A DNA stretch of 64,000 nucleotides from Galeruca laticollis (GCA_963921935.1 OY998180.1:85867139-85931138); one strand, 5' to 3'; counted from the first letter of the stretch, positions 45,033-56,227 are shown. Notes: generated from the sequence alone by a model not told the origin. Translations and numbers: made by a program.

Positions 45033-46012
45033 ATGCCGCAAAATACCGTGCGATCTAAAAAGTACGTGTGGAAACCATTCATGGAATTTTGCAACGAACG
45101 GCATCATAGCCTGGAAGAACACACATCGGATGAAAAACTTGCAGATATCCTTACAGAATGGGCGTTTAATATGCGAAAACCTGATGGAAACGAGTATAAG
45201 GAAATTGTAATAAAGACTATTTGGAACAATACAGCCAAATTACTCCAAGAAAAATATTATAACGACTTGGAATGAAAATACACCCAATGGACTACAAAGA
45301 AAACTGTATCATATTATCGCAGTGGAATTAGCTTGGCGTGGTGGTGAAGCTTGCCGATGTTTAACTGAATATTTCGAGGAAGAAATTAATAATGACGGAA
45401 CACCATATAGAAGACTTGAATGTAATCCCATTTTTACCCAGACCGCACAGGGAGGCTCCAAGAATATTTCAGAAAGTAAGTGGCTTACACCAAATAAAGA
45501 AAATCCGGAGAATTGTCCAGTTCGGTTGTTTAAAAAACTCTTATTAAAAAGAGGAGAGAACATTGAGAAGCAACCGATTATTTTTAACAGTTACCAATGA
45601 TTGGGATAAAACTTTGAACAGTCCTTGGTTTAAAAATATGCCAGTTGGCATAAATGAACTTAACAAATGGACTAAATCTGCTGCAAGGATTATTGGTTTG
45701 GATACAAAAAACGTTAAAATATCAAACCATTCCAACAGATCTACAGCAGTAAGCCGGTTGGCAAATTCTGGAATTGGTGAACAACAAATTATTAAAGTAA
45801 CCGGTCATAGTAGTTCAACTTCTATAAAACCTTATCTTCAACTAAACAAAAAGCGTCATGCTGAAATAATATCAAACATAAGAAACAAAGATGTAAATAT
45901 ATCCATGACGTCAACATCCAATGAGATTAAGAAAAATCAATTAGACTTAGAAAATGTAAAAATAAATAATTGTACAAACTGTACATTTAATATTAATATT
46001 TCCAATAAATAA
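45033..46012 (+). pseudogene. Crypton tyrosine recombinase
   Basis: ATG at 45033 (MPQNTVRSKKYVWKPFMEFC). The N-terminal SAM-like part ends near 45270. The catalytic domain has LAWRGGEACRC with the first Arg (about 45330), NHSNRST (His and second Arg, about 45730), VTGHSS (about 45800) and KPYLQL with the nucleophilic Tyr (about 45830). All R-HxxR-H-Y positions are present. The reading needs two frame changes (near 45275 and 45570), so it is probably inactive; short introns are less likely because I see no splice sites there. The family integrates DNA by recombination through a covalent Tyr intermediate. Confidence 0.85.
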
Positions 46013-46083
46013 TTATCCTAATAGTTTGAACACAATTTTGATTGTTTTCGTGAAATAATCTTGACAAATACAACTCGTGTAAT

Positions 46084-46228
46084 TAATGATTATCGAAAAT
46101 TTCTTCGCTTTTTCGAAACAAATTGTTGTTTTAGTAAACCACACTCGCGCTTACGCGCTCGTACGGTTTCCAAACAACAATTTGTTTCTCAAAATCGAAG
46201 AAATTTGTATTTCGATAATCATTAACAC
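46084..46228. repeat. 145-bp palindrome behind the Crypton gene
   Basis: Arms begin TTAATGATTATCGAAA and end with the same sequence inverted. They share CGAAACAAATTGTTGTTT-like and CGCGC blocks, with the centre at TCGCGCTTACGCGCTCG. It may be the Crypton end, a terminator hairpin or an independent MITE. Confidence 0.85.
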
Positions 46229-46321
46229 ACTTGTTGTATTATTATCGATAATTCTGGCAGTGCAATTGTTGCTCATTCATTTGTTTTAGTTAAGTTTACA
46301 TCTAAAAAAAACATAAAATTT

Positions 46322-46549
46322 TTGGTTGGTCAAGTCAATAATATCAGTACGGAATTGGATGAATATTCAATTAATTTTTTAAGGAAAGTCGGCGATAAGT
46401 TTGTATTTCCTAGTGTTAAAGATTGTGAAATTGTACCATTCGATGATATTGTTACCGTTCTCCCACCACCTTTAAATTCTCGAAGTACCTCCAGAGCACA
46501 AGCCACTTATAGACATGGTATTGACTTCAGCGGCTATCACATGGTATAA
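46322..46549 (+). pseudogene. pogo-type transposase, extreme C-terminus
   Basis: VGQVNNISTELDEYSINFLR, then KFVFPSVKDCEIVPFDDIV and VLPPPL. This is the short C-terminal domain found after the acidic linker in insect pogo/jerky-like transposases (VGKI...ISFLRK...FxFPxxxD...I). It is separated from the rest by the Crypton. Confidence 0.8.
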
Positions 46550-46841
46550 TTCTATCTTACACAATTCTGTTTTTTATAAGTTCTATTTGTGTGACCAATG
46601 TGCCCCATGTATGTGGCCACTGTTCCCCGCGTGTGTGGTACAGTGGCCAGTTTTCATGCTCTCAAAAAATCATTATTAATTATTTCATGTATCGTTTGTT
46701 TTTTTTCAATGAATTTTTATAGGTAGTTAGAACTCTATTCATTATGATCCTGCAAACTACATATCAATGAAGGCATTCGCAGTAGAGAAAAACAATATAA
46801 ACCAAAAAAGTGGCCACTGTGACCCGCTCTCCCCTACTATA

Positions 46842-47102
46842 CTATATACCATGCACTTCACTATGTAAGCTATTTTTCACTCCAATTAAGACTTCCTCTT
46901 TATGGCTAAATCCAGAATCTTCCCGATCGCGTCTAAACATTGCTAAGGAATCATTCAATACTTCGGAAGAAGTATTTGTGTCATTAAGCCAAGTCTCTGT
47001 TAAGCATGTAATGTCTTGGTAACAATTTAAAGAGTTTTTATAAATGGGCGTTAGTTTAGATTTTAAACCATGAACGTTTTGGTAAAAAACCGATATAGCC
47101 AT
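46842..47102 (-). pseudogene. LINE ORF2 endonuclease N-terminus
   Basis: The minus strand starts at 47102 with MAISVFYQNVHGLKSKLTPI and continues CYQDITCLTETWLND and MFRRDREDSG, the APE endonuclease start of a Jockey/CR1-group LINE. It is cut at the right end of the pogo element. The downstream RT may be represented by 40244-40410 on the far side. Confidence 0.85.
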
Positions 47103-47399
47103 TGCAAAAACAGTTAATTATAATCAACAGGTAAAAGGAACAAAGATGATTACAGATTGTTCAAATCATGTTCAGAAAAAATTCTCTTTACATGACTCTT
47201 ATCATCCTTCCGCATAAACAGGCCACCATTTTTAATCCAAACAAATTTGAAATTTCAGCTGTGCCACTTCTTTCGACTTTTTCAATAACATTTTTAATGA
47301 ATTTGTAAGGTTTGAAATCTGATCCACTTTTAGTCCAGGGGTCGAGCTGTTAGATTGACGACGTTTTATTATGACTGCGGCAATAAAGTCATCTCTTTT

Positions 47400-48110
47400 C
47401 TTTTTATGCAGTAATTGAATAATAATTGGTTCAGGTTCGATGGGAACTCGAGAGTTTGCTCTTTAAATAGTATCAATATCATCAGCAGTAATAGGGCATT
47501 CAATATGTTCACCTACCTTCTGAATAACATGTAGTATATTTTCATTACTTTTCTCATTAATTCCTTGTATTTCAACATTTTTTGAACATAGGTATTGATC
47601 AAGTGTTTCTACATGAGAAGGGCGGAATTGCATTTCTTTTTTTAGTAGGGCATTTTCTTTTGATGTTTTCTCGATTGAGTCTAGACTTTCGTTCATTTCA
47701 TATATTGGCTTCAAAATCAGATACCTTGTTGCTGCAGAAATTAACTGACTTCAGAACTTCATTGTGCTGTTTACTTAGGTTGGCAAGAGCTAACTGAATA
47801 TTCTTTATAATCTTCAAAGTAGTTTTTGATGTAGATTCTGCCCCAAATACAACACTATCATCATTATCCTTATCGTTGTTAAGCGCGAGTAACGATGTTC
47901 GTTTGCTTTCGCCAGAGCAACACCATGCAGCACCATCGAATTGGAAGCTGGATACCTTCTGTTTGTTCAAACCCACGCACTTGCCGTGAAAATATTTCGA
48001 ACACCGACCGATACATTTCAACCCGGGTGTTTTATTATTACTCGAGGTTGCACATTTGCCACAGACAAGCAGTATGGATCACGGACCAAGTGGAGACAAT
48101 TTAACTATTT
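47400..48110 (-). pseudogene. LINE ORF1 with PHD-like finger and coiled coil
   Basis: The minus strand reads VCGKCATSSNNKTPGLKCIG, then RCSKYFHGKCVGLNKQKV and AAWCC, a PHD-type Cys/His array at the N-terminus (about 47930-48090). A helical region rich in Leu, Lys and Glu follows, then a block ending VEIQGINEKSNENILHVIQK and ADDIDTI (47463-47714), the RNA-binding part of ORF1 in CR1/Jockey-type LINEs. Frame changes separate the parts. It lies just upstream of the ORF2 start at 47102. Confidence 0.75.
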
Positions 48111-50339
48111 TTGAGCCGATTGAAATTTGAATAAGTCAAATTTCACGTGAATACCTGTACTGATATTATTTCACAAAGTAAATGAAAAACAACAATCAAT
48201 TCGTAGCCAATGGTACGCGAAAAAAACGGAATTATTCGGCCAAAACTTATCACAAAACTACGCAAGTAACTCGGGGCGACAAAACACACGTCTAGTAACA
48301 TCTAGTCACAACTATTTATTTTAAATTATTTTGTTTGGAACAATAACAAGTTAGTTGTCTTTGTTTTGGTTATATAATATACTTACATAATTATAATCAT
48401 TTTAACAAAACTACGCACAATTGTCCCGCGTCCAAGTGTCTCTGTGCTTTTTAGGCCGCGTCGTATCGGCTGCGCCAATCGGCCGCGGCCAAATTTCGTA
48501 AACAGTGAATATACGAGTACGATATTGATGATTGCTGAAAAGTTTTGAGTAGAGCAATGTACAGAAGTTGTAACCGTAAAGCTTATGAACTGAAAAGTGT
48601 GTTAATTTTGTTTGAAGGCAAATTTCTTTTATTTCCATACCAAAATCTGCCTTTCTCAATAAATCCAAATATTAACATAGGAAAAATGTTTAGTTTTGTA
48701 GACAGATAACAGAATTTGAGCACATCTCCTAAATTGAATACCGACAGAACTAAACTAATGTTAGTTGGCAAACTGTTTATTTTTCTCAGTGTATCAACTC
48801 TCAACAAAAATTCACTTCAGAATTCGCATAGAAACACACTGACAATGTAAAAATACCATTCTCTTTAAGTTTCTAGATTCGTTCTCGTACTATCTTCGGT
48901 CGTTTATGACATCTAAAAGTAGAATCCATCGGGAACCATCAAAGATTCTATGATATTTTTGCGACATCGACTTACTCTGAACTACTGAACTTCTGAACTA
49001 CTAAACTTTTATATTGTCAAAGCTTTTATGAAGTACAAAAATTTACCGGTACGTTTACTGGACTACTGCGATTAGTTTTTCCAACTTCGGTAGCTTGGTA
49101 TGCATTTCTGTTATGGGCACTAACTTATAAATATGTTTCTCTATTTGGCTTCGATTGAACTATTATCATATTTTCTAGGATAAAAGCTCCTATTCGTTGG
49201 GTTATTTTATTATATTCTAATCGTTTCTTAGTACGTTTAAAATATTTATATGTACAGAAACAAGTCAGGGAAACTTTAAATCAGGAATTTATTAATATTA
49301 GTTACAAAGGACTGATTTCTTTTATGAAATCGTCTAGTTTAGAACAAAAATTATATTGATAAATTAATAGCTTGGAGTACAATATTTTCGACTGAATAAC
49401 GTATGAAGAAAAAATTTGTTTCAAATGATACTTGATTCAATATCAATCTAAAAAAGCCATTGACCTCAATTTAATTATCTACTGAATAAATACATTTTGA
49501 AGCCATACTTAATTGAAATTGTGATATATCTCTAGGTTTTCAAAGTAGAAGAAATTATTTTGACAAAAAATTGGAAAACAAATGCAATAACTTGGTACAG
49601 ATTTTTCATTATTACTACAAGTAATTTCAAAGTGCTATGAACAATTGTTTCTCAGAAGACCAGCAGTAGTAATAGGAAAAAGAAATCTTGGAATCGACAC
49701 AGTCGACCAGACAATTATCAAATAAGACAAGAGTATTCAACTAATTATATCATATGAACGTTGCAACCACCAGCTCCAGGAAAACATATACGAAATAAGA
49801 AGACTCAAGAGGACGGAGCTCTAAAAGTTAATTAAATAAAGTGCCGGTGTGAAAGCATAGTAATATTCTGTAATTACGCGATTTAATTTATATCATATTC
49901 TGAGAAATTTCTAATGGGGCGACTGTTAGGATGAGATTTTCAGTGAGTTGGGTCAGATTAAATTTTCTTATTCATCACTTAATTTTAACAGATCGCGATA
50001 GCAGTAAATCCATTTGTCACATGATTTTGAATACCAATCTGTCGAGGGTCTATATTACGGTTTGATGATTCAGGCTTCGAATACTCGCTAATTTATCACA
50101 ATGTACAATTAAAGAAATTTTGTTCAATTTGAAAATAGAAATAATTGCATAAGGAGTATATAATATGGTAGATTAAATTGCCAGGTCTGATGAATTTTGA
50201 ATATAGTAATTGCTCTATATAAATTCCAGTTCCACCGTTCACGTGGCTTTGTCATATTTTTTAAATAAAAAGTACGAGGCTTTGTACACCTGTCAATATA
50301 ATTGAGAAAATAAAAAGTTCTGTATTTCGTGTAAAATTT
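48111..50339. other. No recognisable feature
   Basis: AT-rich, short frames only. A GC-richer patch at 48425-48500 (GGCCGCGTCGTATCGGC...) stands out without an identifiable family. Confidence 0.35.
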
Positions 50340-50344
50340 TAATT

Positions 50345-50400
50345 TTTAAAATCGCAGCAAAGCGCTTTCGACTGTTAAGTCATCATCAGTGCTTACCTGT
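50345..50400 (-). ncRNA. Hammerhead-like motif (PLE-type), degenerate
   Basis: Minus strand: core CTGATGA (50389-50383), then TGAC...GTC as a short stem II with one unpaired U, then GAAA (50369-50366). The self-complementary AAAGCGCTTT takes the stem III position, and TGCT (50359-50356) pairs with AGCA (50393-50390) as stem I. Cleavage would fall after position 50360 at CUU, a weak site. The layout is that of the PLE-terminal hammerheads. The neighbouring repeats (50460-50710) resemble those in the PLE remnant at 60.3-61.8 kb. Confidence 0.6.
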
Positions 50401-50459
50401 AAGCAAGTAAACCTATAAGTTAATATGAAAATAAAAAAATAAAAAAAGTAAAGTGGACT

Positions 50460-50710
50460 AGTTGACGCATCCAATTGCATACATGGAATGAATGACATAA
50501 AATCAAGTTGACATGGAACAGTTAATTCCAAGAACCGAAGATCACAGATATGAAATTTTGTTACCCAAAACACAAGACACAACTAAAGAGAACAGTCTAA
50601 TGAGAACCAACTCTTAGCCTTTAATCAAGAAACCGTGATAAGGAACAACAACAACAAAGCTTTATGAAATATAAACTCAGACTATAGCTCCAACTTAATT
50701 AAGAGGGGGT
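50460..50710. repeat. PLE-associated repeat, related to 61150-61700
   Basis: Shares GTTGACATGGAACAG..AATTCCAAGAACxGAAGATCA and ACAGTCTAATGAGAACCAACTCT with several copies at 60.3-61.8 kb. Confidence 0.7.
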
Positions 50711-51254
50711 TAACCTTCACAATGAGGGTAAATTTGCGGTGTAAAGCGGGAAGTAAAAATCCCGAGTGAAAGGGGCGGAGACCAATGATGAACAAAAAAC
50801 GCTCAGCGCTGTTTGCGTCTCACTCCAACTCACTGTCGCGTAACTTTCGTAGTAAATTTGACCTTGCGGGATCTGCAGCTGTCGTCGTCGGCCGTTGGAA
50901 TTCTTAGAATAGGCCTGTATTATCAAAAAATTTCCATATAAATATTAAAAATACACTGAGTATCCTTTTTATGGTAATGAATATTTCGCGTATGATGAAT
51001 ATGGATATGGGTAGATAGTTGATAAAAAATAGATACACAAAGAAAAAAGAAACGCTTCAAAAATGCTGTCAATGGAAAAATCTATTGAATATTTTCATAC
51101 ATATTAAAATATTTAGAAATATTCTTCTTCGATTGGTATGAAGAAATGACATTTTTCAAGGTATTCAGTATGCTCACTGAACTTGAAATCTCACTGGATA
51201 TATTTGAAAACAAAATATATACATAACAATCTAATTGTACAGAAATCCCTCATA

Positions 51255-54014
51255 TCAATCTCTTATTTCCATATTTCTCTCGTATCTATTGTCAACTATT
51301 TCAGGCAGCGAATATTTCATATAAAAATCTACTAATTTTGATTCCATCTTATTTTGCCAAAATGTATCATTACAATCAATTTTTATACCTTTATATGTCC
51401 ATACCGCGAAATAACAAAATCCAAATCCAACATGCAACTGGCCTTGAACTTGGTAATACCAGTTATGGTTTTCATTGAACTCCCCATTTTTCCTCCAACA
51501 TTTCATAAGTCCTTTAGCGATGCCTTCGTCTGGTATCATATCTCGTGCAGAATAAGGACACTTAACTTATACAATAACTTTATTGGTTCCTTCGATAACG
51601 CCATCAGGACTTGCAGCAATAAAGTCGATGTACTGATCGATGAATAAACCGCATTTAGAAAATTGAACTCCCAGGTGTTTCTCTAATTGCTTAATAGCAT
51701 TTTCTTCATTGTCCACGGCATGTTTCAAAGATTTGGCAAATATTTTCTTAGGATACAGTATTGATTTAATTAAATTTTTTCTTGAAGATTCGGGTTTTTT
51801 CTTACAAATTTCAGCAAATTTCGAAACTGTGACTCTTTTTCTTCTTTCATTTTTCCACGTTTCCGAATCTAACTGAATTCTCGTTATCTATTCTATATTT
51901 ATCTTTTCTGTCACACTCAACTGTAATCTTTACAAATATTCGGATATTGCCTGCTGTAATTTATAATCTTCGAGATCTGGTTTTTTGCAACGCGTTCCAT
52001 ATGACTGTGATGATTTTTCTCTTTGAGAGTTGGAATATTCATTCCGTTTCTTAAATAGTCTCATTTTATTTTTATTTATTCTTTTGCTATTCTTGCAACT
52101 TTCATAGTTTTGTATGTAATATCCAACTTTTACAGCACCAATTTTTTTTTCAAAATTGCCAAAGGAATTTTGGTATTGTGGTTTACCACTGACGCGAAAC
52201 ATCGAGACTGGTGAGAACGTCTGAGGACATAGTTAATCCTTTTCCTCTTCAGCGGCTCTAGTCATCTCATCCAAGGCAGATGATTCCCAATAATTGCCCA
52301 AACTATCTTGGTATCTACTATATGCTTTGCCAGACATAACTGGAATATCCAACGATGCTCCAATCTGACTAAGGAGTTCATGTCCAGAGCCAGTACTCAT
52401 TACACCCAATACTGCATCATTATTCAACTGTTTGTTGTTCTGCACAGTTGATATGGAATGTTGGGTTAGACACATGGAACATTGAAAATGGATGTTGGAT
52501 GCCATACCCCGTTTGGTTTCTCCAACAATTACATTATTATCCAAAGTACATCCCAAATGAGGGGCATGATTAGCTGCCCGTTTCAAGGAATCAATGAAAT
52601 GTTGTATATCTATCAATATCCTTCCCTCGAGTTCATATCCATGTGTGTTATTTTGGAATTTCGCAACATTTCCTTCATTCAAGTTGTTGGTTCCATTACC
52701 ATTGACAAGTTCTACTTCACCTTCCATCTCGTCTTCCATATTCAAATAATTCAGGTCCGCGTTGCTTGAGCCATCACTTGGGGTAGTTCCCGAGCATTCA
52801 GTTTCAAAAATATGGATATTGTTGATGTCAAGATCATGCAGATTCTTGAGATAGGATTTTTGATTCGAAATATCTAAATATTCTCCATTTTTCGATTGTA
52901 CCTTGCCTAATGCTGAAGGAGTTTCTTTCCTGTGGAAAACTCCATCCATAATAACATCGGCAAAGTCTAATCCACTATCAAAACAATCAGAAATGCTTAA
53001 AGTTTCATTAATAGATGATTTAAAAGCTGAAAATTAATAATTTTCGCCTAATGAACTTTGTGATAGATTATCCATATCCGCTATATGATCTTGAGGTTCT
53101 CCAGAATTAAACACAGAGTGATGATCATATGAGTCCCGCTCATTTGATGTGAAGGAGTTTACTGAGGCAGGAATAGGCTGAAAATAAATTTCACGTCGAA
53201 GATTAATCTTCAATAAGTAGGAATATCGATTCAAATTATTTTTTAGGAAATAATTCCGCAAATTCGAAACACTTATTGTAATAAGTATCTGGTTGTGGGA
53301 TATTCATCATTATGCAGTCATCAAGCTCCCATGAAAAGAACTACACCCAGATAACATCGACCATCGGCCCAGCATTTGTATCGCACATGTCTACCGGCAG
53401 TTCATGTTCCGGCCAGGCAAATAATACTTTCCCAGCATCGATGTGTCAAGGCGGATGCCAGCCGGCCGTGATATACTCTCCCGGCGATTGAAAGTGCCTT
53501 GGAAGCGCTCTAACGGCAACCGATTTTAGTGCATGATTGATGCAGGCCAACTGCCTCTTATGCGTGTATTTCATTTCATGGTACTCGACCGGCAGCAGAA
53601 TTACACATGCATAAAGGCAGTTGATGAAGCGAGATTCGGGAGCGCTTGAGAAGTACACCTGCACATATTGCCGAAAGCAAATATGGAGTTGTGCTGATTG
53701 CACCGCTTCTAAGCACTCCTGATGCACTATTTTGAAATACTTTAATTTTTTATAGTCGGCCGTTATCGGTGTTATCTGAGTATTCCCTCTTATAAAACAC
53801 TTCCTAGTAGATTGGTATGAATAACTTATTTTATGTTGAACTGTTGAAATATTGGCTTCTTCGATTCTTTTTTCAGCTACAGATATATACCAATACCCAT
53901 TTAAAAGTATTTACTTACCTTATTTAATCTCAAAATCTTTTTTTTTACTGACAATTTCCTAACAGAAAGTCTTTTACGATGTTTATCGCCAGTTCGATAA
54001 TTTGAACTCGACAT
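51255..54014 (-). pseudogene. MULE transposase-YqaJ fusion, two exons, internally deleted
   Basis: Exon 1 is 54014-53919 (MSSSNYRTGDKHRKRLSVRK...), ending AAG|GTAAGT. Acceptor TTTTCAG precedes exon 2 at 53177, and the joined frame continues PIPASVNSFTSNERDSYDHH. Exon 2 then stays in one frame to 51255 with stops at about 53034, 52233 and 51930. The Mutator-like domain is at 52233-52949 (LIDIQHFIDSLKRAANHAPH, FQCSMC, VMSTGSGHELLSQIGASLDI). The post-DDE basic stretch and KPDLEDY are at 51930-52202; the catalytic RNase H-like core is missing. The YqaJ domain is at 51255-51900 (GLFIDQYIDFIAASPDGVI, VKCPYSARDM, NWYYQVQGQLHV). A TAA at 51567-51569 replaces the conserved Glu of the ExK motif. Confidence 0.8.
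53290..53760. other. GC-richer unique-looking segment inside MULE intron
   Basis: About 470 bp of distinctly higher GC than its surroundings, with repeated CCGGC words (ACCGGCAG, GCCGGCCG, TCGACCGGCAG). It lies in the intron between 53918 and 53178. A minus-strand frame (53446-53727) is open but resembles nothing I know. It is possibly a separate insertion. Confidence 0.45.
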
Positions 54015-54695
54015 GCTTGATCACAATATCACAAATTCACAAACTTGCAAGTGTCACCATCTGCATGCAATTGCAAACGAACTAGCTTTCTGTCGTCTGT
54101 TATACATGCATATCTGGCCGGTTCTCTGTCCATCACCCTCGCCGCCGCCGTTCGCAAAAAATCTTATTCGAGAATGCAATGAATCCCTTTCACAATTTCT
54201 ATTGACATCATCACACGTGCTGAAATTGTTGGTATAGCTTCAGTGCTATTTTTGGTTTTTATGAATGAAATTACGGTTTATTCAATAATTCATAGTATAT
54301 CTGTAAAAGTGCTTATTTGGTACGAGGGCGCTCGAATCATTCATTAAAAATACTCCGTAATTGTGTCTGCAGGGGTTCAGCAAAAATCATTTTTGACCTA
54401 GTAGTCATTAATGGATCACGATAATTTTTTTATTCAAATAATACAACTGTGTAATTGAGGCATCTCTCGGAGTACTTTTTCGAAATACGATATATCTTGT
54501 GAGATAAAAAATAGTGAATATGGCCGATATTTCGTATTTTTTTCTAGTGTTTTATTCAAAAAATTAAAAAAGTACTACGAGAGATGCCTAGATCCAACCT
54601 TTCACAAGCAGAAAATGAAAAAAATCTAGATTTTTTTTATCGGGGTCGCAGTAATATGATTTTTGCCATTACTTGTTTTACAAAGTTTTACTATC

Positions 54696-54709
54696 AATCC
54701 CAAATAAGG
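54696..54709. repeat. LINE target-site duplication, left
   Basis: AATCCCAAATAAGG, identical to 60021-60034. Confidence 0.93.
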
Positions 54710-54902
54710 AGTTAAAAAGTAATTAGTGAATATTTTCAAAGTTAACCAAAACAAGCAAGTAAGAATATCAGGTTAACTTTTTATTAAAACATTAGTAAAA
54801 CAACACATTAACTAGAAGTGAATCTGAATTTAATATCAGATATAAATAACAGAAAATACTTCGCCAGATCCGTATTAAGGAAAACCTAAATGATACTTAA
54901 AA

Positions 54903-56225
54903 ATGGATGACAATATATCTCAAATAGGGTGTACACCCACTAATAACACAACCCAACAACCCAAAACATATTCCTCAGTAGCAAACCAACAAACCAGAAC
55001 AAACAATTTCCCATCCAGAAATCAAGCTATACTATTCGACGCAATCGAAAACACTAGGCTAGAAGACTACCTAAAGGCACTATGCCAAACAATCCAACCA
55101 AATAACATAATTTTTTGCTCAAAGCTATCAAACAACAGAATATGTTTTTATTTGGCAAATGAAAATTTAGTGAACACATTCATCAACAATCACGGTAAAA
55201 TCCAAATAAACCAACAAATACTACAGGCACGTCGACTAGTCACTCCTAGTCAAAGATTAATATTATCCAATGTTTGTCCTTCTATCCCCCACTCAGTCCT
55301 TGAATATGAACTTAAAAATCTAGGGATTAATCCTCTTTCACCCTTATCTTTCTTGCGAATAGGAATCTCAGATTCCGCATTTCAACATATCCTAAGTTTT
55401 AGAAGACAAATATTTATATCTCCATTCAATAACCAGTCCCTTTCCGATTCATTTTTAATCACATATGAACAAACCTCATATAGGATATTTTTGTCCCTTG
55501 ATAATCAAGAATGCTTACAATGTAAACAAACTACTCATACAACAAAAAACTGCCCAAACGGAGCAATCACTTCAACTCACTTTAACCCATCAACAGAATC
55601 ATCACCAGACAATCAAACTGAAGAAGAAACAAACAACATTTCACAATATCAACAGGATCAATCAAATAACCAAAACTCAGAACAAATTTCCGAACCTCAA
55701 ACAATGAATACCCAAGTAGTTAAACACACCGAAAATAGTAAAGACAGCACACCGACTATCAACAGAAACGAAATCGAAACAACCAAACCACAAAATAAAA
55801 GAACATCAACAGAACGTTCCCCATCACCAACAACAACTGAACACCTACCTACATTTGTAAAACCAACAAATAGTGAAAAGAAAATAAAACAAACCGAAAA
55901 CAAAAAACCAAAAAAATCAATAGGAGAAATGTTAAGTCACACTAAAGCGCTTTTCAAGAATACAGATATCAACTATCCTCTAACCTATGAAGAACTTATA
56001 GATTTTTTTGAAAATTGTGAAGGGTGTACAGATCCTCTCAGTATCGTGAAAATGTACACCGAAGAAATAACGGAAGTCACAGACCTACTTACCAGAATAT
56101 ACCCCTATTTAAAGGATAAAAAAATGAAGATGAGATGCACTCGAATTAAAAATAAAATTCTCAAACAGATAAACCCTGAATACCAAACAGAACTGGACAC
56201 AGATACCTCTATTGAAACCTATTAA
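54903..56225 (+). CDS. LINE ORF1 (gag-like, one CCHC knuckle)
   Basis: 440 codons from ATG 54903. Residues about 40-200 form a folded region with RRM-like alternation (FCSKLSNNRICFYLANE; RLVTPSQRLILSNVCPSIPH). A zinc knuckle follows at residues 204-217 (C-x2-C-x4-H-x4-C, CLQCKQTTHTTKNC). A long polar linker rich in Asn, Gln, Thr and Ser occupies 220-340, then a Lys-rich stretch and a helical C-terminal domain (about 350-425). ORF1 proteins of I-type LINEs bind the element RNA and form the ribonucleoprotein. It has no internal stop. The stop codon at 56223-56225 lies 3 nt before the first TTG of ORF2, and the ORF2 frame is already open 10 nt earlier. Confidence 0.9.
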   Translation: MDDNISQIGCTPTNNTTQQPKTYSSVANQQTRTNNFPSRNQAILFDAIENTRLEDYLKALCQTIQPNNIIFCSKLSNNRICFYLANENLVNTFINNHGKIQINQQILQARRLVTPSQRLILSNVCPSIPHSVLEYELKNLGINPLSPLSFLRIGISDSAFQHILSFRRQIFISPFNNQSLSDSFLITYEQTSYRIFLSLDNQECLQCKQTTHTTKNCPNGAITSTHFNPSTESSPDNQTEEETNNISQYQQDQSNNQNSEQISEPQTMNTQVVKHTENSKDSTPTINRNEIETTKPQNKRTSTERSPSPTTTEHLPTFVKPTNSEKKIKQTENKKPKKSIGEMLSHTKALFKNTDINYPLTYEELIDFFENCEGCTDPLSIVKMYTEEITEVTDLLTRIYPYLKDKKMKMRCTRIKNKILKQINPEYQTELDTDTSIETY

Positions 56226-56227
56226 TC

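Larger units (their letters stand above)
44770..46315 (+). mobile_element. Crypton (tyrosine recombinase element) inserted in pogo
   Basis: About 1.5 kb that interrupts the pogo coding sequence between NSEDYFTQ (about 44765) and VGQVNNISTEL (46325). It contains a tyrosine recombinase gene and a 145-bp palindrome and has no TIRs, as expected for Cryptons. The exact ends are uncertain because Cryptons leave little or no target duplication. Confidence 0.75.
40478..46850 (+). mobile_element. pogo-type transposon carrying nested piggyBac and Crypton
   Basis: The transposase is found in three plus-strand pieces (40661-41436, 43786-44775, 46322-46549), separated by a piggyBac element and a Crypton. 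The ends are approximate. Both outer regions share GGGTCA...AGTGGCCACT in inverted orientation (40499-40534 and 46810-46828) with TA-rich flanks. Further AGTGGCC/GTGGCCACTG motifs lie inside the right end (46610-46645). Without the insertions the element would be about 2.5 kb. Confidence 0.8.
51240..54014 (-). mobile_element. Mutator-like transposon remnant with YqaJ domain
   Basis: A two-exon minus-strand gene with an N-terminal basic segment, a Mutator-like zinc-binding domain and a C-terminal YqaJ-type nuclease domain. The combination is known from arthropod MULE-type elements. The DDE core between 52233 and 52202 is deleted. No TIRs were recognised. Confidence 0.75.
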
